DNA from: CAZASK01 sp964487845
Lineage (GTDB): Bacteria > Chlamydiota > Chlamydiia > Chlamydiales > FEN-1388
Assembly: GCA_964487845.1 (NCBI GenBank)
Contig: CAZASK010000031.1
Span: 1 to 18,746 of the forward strand
DNA length: 18,746 nt
Direction: 5' to 3'
In this document: positions 14,961 to 18,746 of the stretch, one piece after another
Position numbering within the stretch: position 1 is the stretch's first letter
How the letters are laid out: every line of letters begins with the position of its first letter
Made by a program: the position numbers and the translations under genes
The notes under the pieces: generated by a model
Told to the model about the DNA's origin: nothing
The model's input: only the letters and a program-made list of their open reading frames with translations
Database searches by the model: none

Positions 14961-15120
14961 GACTTCTTTCGAAATTCGCTTTGTTTGGAAAAATTGATGA
15001 TTTTTGGCAGGTTTAGTTGCAAATTTTGAGAGCAATATGTGAGCATATGGTCGAAAAATTTGCAGCTAAAGATGCCAAAAATGGCAATTTTAACAACCAA
15101 ATGGAATTTCGAAAGGAGTC
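14961..15120. repeat. 160-bp near-perfect palindrome, MITE-like
   Basis: The two halves are inverted copies of each other over about 67 bases each, roughly 80% identical with one single-base gap, around a loop of about 26 bases that itself contains a small ATATG...CATAT dyad. The outer ends GACTTCTTTCGAAATTC and GAATTTCGAAAGGAGTC pair at all but one position. A TA dinucleotide flanks both ends (14959-14960 and 15121-15122), as expected of a TA target-site duplication of IS630/Tc1-type elements. It codes for nothing convincing. It lies between rmuC and the 66-aa gene and would fold into a long RNA hairpin when read through. Only one copy is in the window, so mobility is inferred. Confidence 0.65.
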
Positions 15121-16478
15121 TAATGTATTTCTGCTTCTGAGAGCAAGAGTGGATCGCGAGTGACTTTTTCTACAGGAAGGAGCGGCTCTATGTCTGACTT
15201 ACCATCAACGACTTTCAACTCTTTAAAGCGTCGTGCTGACACAAGAACCCTGCTTTCTAAGCTTCCTATCACCTCGTTGTACGCCTCATTTGTCGAGTCT
15301 AAAGCGCGCTTGAGTTTTTTAAAGTGGGTGACCATCGTCAAAAGCCTATCATACAAACCTTTGGCAAGCTCGGAGATATGCTCTGCATGAGCCGCTATCG
15401 CCTTCTCTTGCCAGCCGTAAGCTACAGAGCGAAGGAGAGCGATGAGTGTTGTAGGGGTTGCGATAATGATTTTTTTATCAACGCCATACTCGATAAGCCC
15501 AGGATCATATTCAAGAGCTGCACTAAAAAAGGCTTCTCCTGGCAAAAACATCACCACAAACTCTGGCGTCTGCCCTACCTGCTCCCAGTAAGCCTTTTCT
15601 GCAAGCTGTGTGATGTGTTTTCTGAGCTGCCTTGCATGATCTGTCATTTTTTCATGCTTCTTGGCTTCTTCTACAGACTCAATCGCTTCGAGATATGCTT
15701 GTAAAGGAGCTTTTGCATCTACGATAATACATCTCGCATTGGGTAGTTTTATGAGAAGATCGGGACGCAGACGCGCCTGAGCTTCGCCTACAGCATGCTG
15801 CGTGATAAAGTCGCAGTGTTCGATCATCCCTGCCATTTCTACGACACGCTTCAGCTGCAGCTCGCCCCACCTTCCACGGACATGAGGCATGCGAAGCGCC
15901 TTTACGAGATTGGAGGTTTCAGTATGTAGCTGTGTCTGGGTGGAGGCTAACAATTTTAATTGCTCTGATACTCCAGCATAGGCAGTAAGCCGTGCTTTTT
16001 CTAGCTCCTGCAACTTGCCATCCACTTTACTCAGCGATTCATACAGCGGCTTGACCAACCCATCAAAGGCTGCCTGCTTTTGTTGTGCTTCTATAGAAAA
16101 GCCTGCTTGATATTTATCAAAGGTTGCTTTCGCCAGTTGAAAAAAGGCTCCTTGCTGCTCTCGCAGTGCATCATGAGAGGCGGCTTTGAAGCTGTTTTTC
16201 ATCTGTTCTTCTGCCTTTTGCAGAAGATCGAGCTTCTCTTGCGTGCGCTTACGCTCTTCTTGTAAAAGCGTAGAGAGAGTTCCGTTTTGCTCTTTCAAAA
16301 ACTCCGTATCCTCGATGCGTGCACGAAGCTCTGCCTCGAGCTCAGGAATTCTGGAGGCTCGTTCAACGAGTGCTGAATGACTGATTTCAAGACGGCAGCG
16401 CTTCTTCTTCTCATCATAGTATAAGAAAAAAAAGAGAGCGCCTATAGCGAGGCAAAGAATTTCGGCAAGATACATCAT
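15120..16478 (-). CDS. rmuC: RmuC-family DNA recombination limiting protein
   Basis: RmuC limits rearrangement at inverted repeats in E. coli and contains a PD-(D/E)xK nuclease fold. Here a short N-terminal membrane segment (LAEILCLAIGALFFFLYY) is followed by a coiled coil (about 35-190). The conserved core then has RGRWGELQLKRVVEMAGM (201-218), RPDLLIKLPNARCIIVDAKAP with Asp240, Asp254 and Lys256, FVVMFLPGEAFFSAAL and LIALLRSVAYGWQ. At 452 aa it is near the usual length. A start one codon later (second Met) is equally possible; no strong ribosome site is seen. Its TAG stop codon is formed at the outer edge of the 160-bp palindrome. It is divergent from the PAP2 gene. Confidence 0.9.
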   Translation of the reverse strand: MMYLAEILCLAIGALFFFLYYDEKKKRCRLEISHSALVERASRIPELEAELRARIEDTEFLKEQNGTLSTLLQEERKRTQEKLDLLQKAEEQMKNSFKAASHDALREQQGAFFQLAKATFDKYQAGFSIEAQQKQAAFDGLVKPLYESLSKVDGKLQELEKARLTAYAGVSEQLKLLASTQTQLHTETSNLVKALRMPHVRGRWGELQLKRVVEMAGMIEHCDFITQHAVGEAQARLRPDLLIKLPNARCIIVDAKAPLQAYLEAIESVEEAKKHEKMTDHARQLRKHITQLAEKAYWEQVGQTPEFVVMFLPGEAFFSAALEYDPGLIEYGVDKKIIIATPTTLIALLRSVAYGWQEKAIAAHAEHISELAKGLYDRLLTMVTHFKKLKRALDSTNEAYNEVIGSLESRVLVSARRFKELKVVDGKSDIEPLLPVEKVTRDPLLLSEAEIH

Positions 16479-16519
16479 AAGAATGTATTTATACCTACTC
16501 TACGATTAAAATTCACTCT

Positions 16520-16525
16520 TATAAT
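16520..16525 (+). promoter_or_regulatory. Possible -10 box for the PAP2 / LexA-like unit
   Basis: A perfect TATAAT about 25 bp before the preferred PAP2 start codon, in the gap between divergent genes. There is no convincing -35 box at the right distance. Confidence 0.3.
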
Positions 16526-16550
16526 TGGATTTTTGGTATACAACTTAGCT

Positions 16551-17285
16551 ATGACTCGATTACGTAAATATGCCATCTGGTTCTTCCCCATCCTTGTTGT
16601 TGTGTTCATCACCCCATGGTCTGAATTTTTGGATCTCGAGATAGCTCAATGGGCATATACACACTATTGGGGAATCTCCCACACTAACTCCTCTTATCAG
16701 ACATACACCCGGTTTTTGGAGCATCTCTATGACTATGGCTGCCTTCCCGCACAAATCGTCTGCGCCGCCTCTGGCATCATCTTTCTTCTCTCGTGGAAAT
16801 ACCGCAAACTCACCGCTCTCAGAGGACCATGCTTGGTAATCGGCCTCTCTCTTGTCATTGGGTCGGGACTTATTGCCCACTCTATTTTAAAAGAATGGTG
16901 GGGAAGACCGCGCCCGAGACAAATTACCCAATTTGGGGGCTCGCAACCATTTCGTCCCTACTACATGCCAGCCACCACACGGCCACCTCACTCTTCAAAG
17001 TCATTCCCCTCTGGTCATGCAACGACAGGGTTTTATTTTTTAGCATTCTATTTTGTCGGCAAACGAGCGAACAGTAGAAAAATGCAATTTTTTGGCATTG
17101 CCTTTGGTCTTTTATTTGGCGGACTGCTATCTATAGCCCGCATTCTACAAGGAGGTCATTTTTTCTCTGACACACTCCTTGCGGCACTTATTATGTGGCT
17201 GAGTGCGTGGCTCAGCGATTACCTTGTATATCGATATCAAAGTACTTGGATGTATGCTAACAAAAAGACAAAAAGAAGTTCTTGA
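16551..17285 (+). CDS. PAP2-family membrane phosphatase (244 aa)
   Basis: A membrane lipid phosphatase with about five to six hydrophobic helices. All three catalytic motifs are intact: K114EWWGRPRP (K-x6-RP), FPSGHAT (Pro153-Ser154-Gly155-His156) and ARILQGGHFFSD (Arg197, His203, Asp207). The loop QITQFGGSQPFRPYYMP before PSGH is typical of a PAP2 subgroup that may act on lipid A or other lipid phosphates; the substrate is not determinable. A TTG at 16533 could start the protein six residues earlier, but a TATAAT at 16520-16525 would then leave no leader, so the ATG at 16551 is preferred. It overlaps the LexA-like gene by 32 bp. A decayed copy of its central part lies at 11955-12041. Confidence 0.88.
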   Translation: MTRLRKYAIWFFPILVVVFITPWSEFLDLEIAQWAYTHYWGISHTNSSYQTYTRFLEHLYDYGCLPAQIVCAASGIIFLLSWKYRKLTALRGPCLVIGLSLVIGSGLIAHSILKEWWGRPRPRQITQFGGSQPFRPYYMPATTRPPHSSKSFPSGHATTGFYFLAFYFVGKRANSRKMQFFGIAFGLLFGGLLSIARILQGGHFFSDTLLAALIMWLSAWLSDYLVYRYQSTWMYANKKTKRSS

Positions 17286-17808
17286 TTTTATCTCCTCTTT
17301 CGAAGGAAAGCATGGATATGCCCCAACAATGCGTGAGGTTGCACAGGCACTTACGCTTGCTTCTCCCGCATCAGCATATAAACATATCCATGCTTTGAAA
17401 GAAAAAGGATACCTCGCCAATAAGACAAGAGGCTGGAGAGCTCATGCTGTCACTGCAAAAGAAGAAATAGGTTCTTCCGATTTTCGAACTATTGCTATCA
17501 TAGGATCTCTTGCACTAGGCTCTCGCATTGAGTTATTTGCGTCTATTTCCTCTCATCTTCTTCCAAAAACGATACTGCCTCACGACGCTACGTATTATGG
17601 CTTTGTTATCAAGGACAACTCTTTTTCAGATCAGCTATTGCTCACAGGAGATATCCTCATTATCGACACGACAACAGCGCCATTACCAGCAGAAACTGTT
17701 TTGATGACTACCCCTGGCGGTAGCAGCATGATTTGTGAATACATGCCGCAAAAAAAGAATGTACACATCCACGGGAAGATAGTACTTATGCTGCGCACAT
17801 TTCGGTAA
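17254..17808 (+). CDS. LexA-like repressor lacking the catalytic lysine (184 aa)
   Basis: The N-terminal winged helix matches LexA well: LTKRQKEVLDFISSFEGKHGYAPTMREVAQAL then SPASAYKHIHALKEKGYL. The C-terminal S24 peptidase-like domain keeps the serine segment (KDNSFSDQLLLTGDILIID, aligned to GMSMKDIGIMDGDLLAV of E. coli). The expected lysine of the Ser-Lys dyad (TVKRL in E. coli) is replaced, reading SMICEYM with no lysine within several residues. The cleavage site region VAAGEP reads LALGSR, so Ala-Gly is Leu-Gly. RecA-stimulated self-cleavage therefore looks lost, while DNA binding should remain. The true start is the ATG at 17254, inside the PAP2 3' end; an in-frame upstream codon exists but would add a non-LexA leader. 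Length 184 against 202 in E. coli. Confidence 0.82.
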   Translation: MLTKRQKEVLDFISSFEGKHGYAPTMREVAQALTLASPASAYKHIHALKEKGYLANKTRGWRAHAVTAKEEIGSSDFRTIAIIGSLALGSRIELFASISSHLLPKTILPHDATYYGFVIKDNSFSDQLLLTGDILIIDTTTAPLPAETVLMTTPGGSSMICEYMPQKKNVHIHGKIVLMLRTFR

Positions 17809-17814
17809 TTTTAT

Positions 17815-18648
17815 TTATCTCGGCTCATCATCGGGCTCGAAGTCTTCGAGGGAAGCAACTCTCTTACCAAAGCACAGGCGCACGAACGAAAGTACAAGCG
17901 AAACAAGAAGATAACCCCAGGAGATAGCGGCAAAAACAAAGGCAAACTGATGCAATGCTCCAATCAAGACAAGTGCTGCAACAGAGGTTGTCAGCAAAAT
18001 CATCTGGAAAGAATAGACCCGTATGCGCAACGTCTTTATTGACGGAAACTTCCATCGAGAGACCATCAGATACCCAATTACAAAAAAGACAACGGCTACA
18101 ATAACCGCTTTGAGATGCTCATCGCATATATAAAAAGCTTTAAGATCATCACTTGCCAGCAAAAGAGAAGTCGCTGTCACAATAGAGGCCGCACCAGGAA
18201 TAGGAAGCCCTGTAAAATTGGCTTTATCCTCCGCCATCTTTTGTACATCGCCTTTAATCGCCTGCCTTGTAACGTTGAATCGCACGAGCCGTAAAACTCC
18301 AGATATTGCATATATCATTGCAGCGATAGTCAAGAACAGAGATAACACTGTCCCTTTTTCCACTGAAAGCGTTTTTAAAACAACAACGCAAGGCGCTACT
18401 CCAAAACTCACCGCATCTGCCATCGAGTCGAAGACTCCACCAAACTCACTTTCTACTTTCATAGCACGTGCAATAGCGCCATCCATCATATCGAGAAAGG
18501 CAGCCAGCATCAAGATACAGCTAGCCGCCAAAACATCTTGATATGTCACCGTTCCCGGAGTGATCATGCTCATTTTAAAAATCACAAATAAGCCACAAGA
18601 GAGACTAAAGGCTGTCACAAGATTAGGCACAATGTGATGACGTTTCAT
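17815..18648 (-). CDS. pssA: CDP-diacylglycerol--serine O-phosphatidyltransferase
   Basis: It makes phosphatidylserine from CDP-diacylglycerol and serine, the precursor of phosphatidylethanolamine. The CDP-alcohol phosphotransferase signature is complete: DMMDGAIARAMKVESEFGGVFDSMADAVSFG (D-x2-DG-x2-AR-x8-G-x3-D-x3-D). LRLVRFNVT and FTGLPIPGAA mark the membrane-type PssA rather than PgsA. About seven to eight hydrophobic segments and an acidic tail (SLEDFEPDDEPR) follow. The ATG at 18648 is chosen because GAGGA lies just before it; a TTG at 18663 would add five residues. It is convergent with the LexA-like gene, with 6 bp between stops. Confidence 0.92.
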   Translation of the reverse strand: MKRHHIVPNLVTAFSLSCGLFVIFKMSMITPGTVTYQDVLAASCILMLAAFLDMMDGAIARAMKVESEFGGVFDSMADAVSFGVAPCVVVLKTLSVEKGTVLSLFLTIAAMIYAISGVLRLVRFNVTRQAIKGDVQKMAEDKANFTGLPIPGAASIVTATSLLLASDDLKAFYICDEHLKAVIVAVVFFVIGYLMVSRWKFPSIKTLRIRVYSFQMILLTTSVAALVLIGALHQFAFVFAAISWGYLLVSLVLSFVRLCFGKRVASLEDFEPDDEPR

Positions 18649-18683
18649 ATTCCTCACAGACAAGTGTATTAGTAACTCGGTCC

Positions 18684-18692
18684 ATTATAGCA
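18684..18692 (-). promoter_or_regulatory. Extended -10 promoter for pssA
   Basis: On the minus strand TGC is followed directly by a perfect TATAAT, the extended -10 form, about 36 bp upstream of the pssA ATG. No good -35 box is seen, which an extended -10 does not need. The site lies about 40 bp inside the right IS-like end. Confidence 0.55.
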
Positions 18693-18729
18693 ATTGCAAA
18701 AAAATAAAGACATAAGATTGCTAAGGTAC

Positions 18730-18746
18730 TGTCGCACCAATTTTAA
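18730..18746. repeat. Right copy of the 17-bp terminal inverted repeat (probable IS end)
   Basis: TGTCGCACCAATTTTAA, exact reverse complement of 38-54. The element would begin at 18730 and run rightward past the end of the window. Its internal sequence is not visible. Confidence 0.6.

Noticed and set aside
14843..15100. 85-aa open frame on the minus strand covering most of the palindrome
   Set aside because: It lies in the inverted repeat and overlaps the 66-aa gene in another frame; composition is that of random AT-rich DNA.
17203..17253. Longer LexA-like start at 17203
   Set aside because: The extra 17 residues do not resemble LexA, and MLTKRQKEVL at 17254 aligns with the family N-terminus.
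5184..17808. LexA boxes controlling umuC or the LexA-like gene
   Set aside because: I saw no convincing CTGT-N8-ACAG or CGAAC-N4-GTTCG palindrome upstream of either transcription unit.
38..18746. The whole window as one composite transposon bounded by inverted IS ends
   Set aside because: The content is core housekeeping (ksgA, rsmB, lnt, pssA, rmuC), so two independent IS copies or assembly breaks at repeats are simpler.
1..18746. CRISPR arrays, tRNA or rRNA genes
   Set aside because: No regularly spaced repeats, cloverleaf-like sequences or conserved rRNA blocks were recognised by eye on either strand.

Overview
The window reads as a piece of bacterial core chromosome with no phage or plasmid backbone. 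The mix fits the phylum Chlamydiota, most likely an environmental (Parachlamydiales-type) relative rather than Chlamydia itself. Reasons are a membrane-anchored D,D-carboxypeptidase, a SurA-like gene directly before ksgA, an Fmu/RsmB-type methyltransferase, a bacterial SWI2/SNF2 helicase, long effector-like orphan proteins and moderate GC. This placement is inferred from remembered family distributions and was not tested by any search.

Layout. (1) 1-54: the inner tip of a repeat, probably an insertion sequence that lies mostly outside the window; the same 17-bp tip returns inverted at 18730-18746, so the window is bounded by two copies of one element. (2) 137-1906 (+): a 589-aa orphan protein with a possible permuted papain-like His/Cys pair. 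(3) 1903-9407 (-): rsmB, surA-like, ksgA, umuC and an alpha/beta hydrolase form one tightly packed transcription unit. It is followed by a probable terminator and a second small unit, a 149-aa orphan plus the D,D-carboxypeptidase. (4) 9497-11113 (+): lnt, overlapping tail-to-tail with a cysteine-rich DUF116-like gene (11022-11861, -). (5) 11862-12234: a 373-bp gene-free stretch holding a decayed fragment of the PAP2 phosphatase gene found intact 5 kb away, plus dyads. (6) 12235-14703 (+): SNF2 helicase. (7) 14689-16478 (-): a small coiled-coil gene and rmuC, separated by a 160-bp near-perfect palindrome that supplies the rmuC stop codon. (8) 16551-17808 (+): PAP2 phosphatase overlapping a LexA-like gene. 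(9) 17815-18648 (-): pssA, with an extended -10 promoter.

Themes. The envelope is served by lnt (lipoprotein N-acylation), pssA (phosphatidylserine), the PAP2 phosphatase, the D,D-carboxypeptidase and the SurA-like chaperone. Ribosome maturation is served by rsmB and ksgA. DNA maintenance is served by umuC, the LexA-like protein, rmuC and SNF2. The two SOS-type proteins are both unusual: the LexA-like protein keeps the nucleophilic serine but has no lysine at the dyad position, and UmuC lacks the usual C-terminal tail and has a weakened clamp-binding motif. No umuD lies nearby. The most surprising non-genic signals are the 160-bp palindrome, the PAP2 gene relic and the matching inverted ends of the window.
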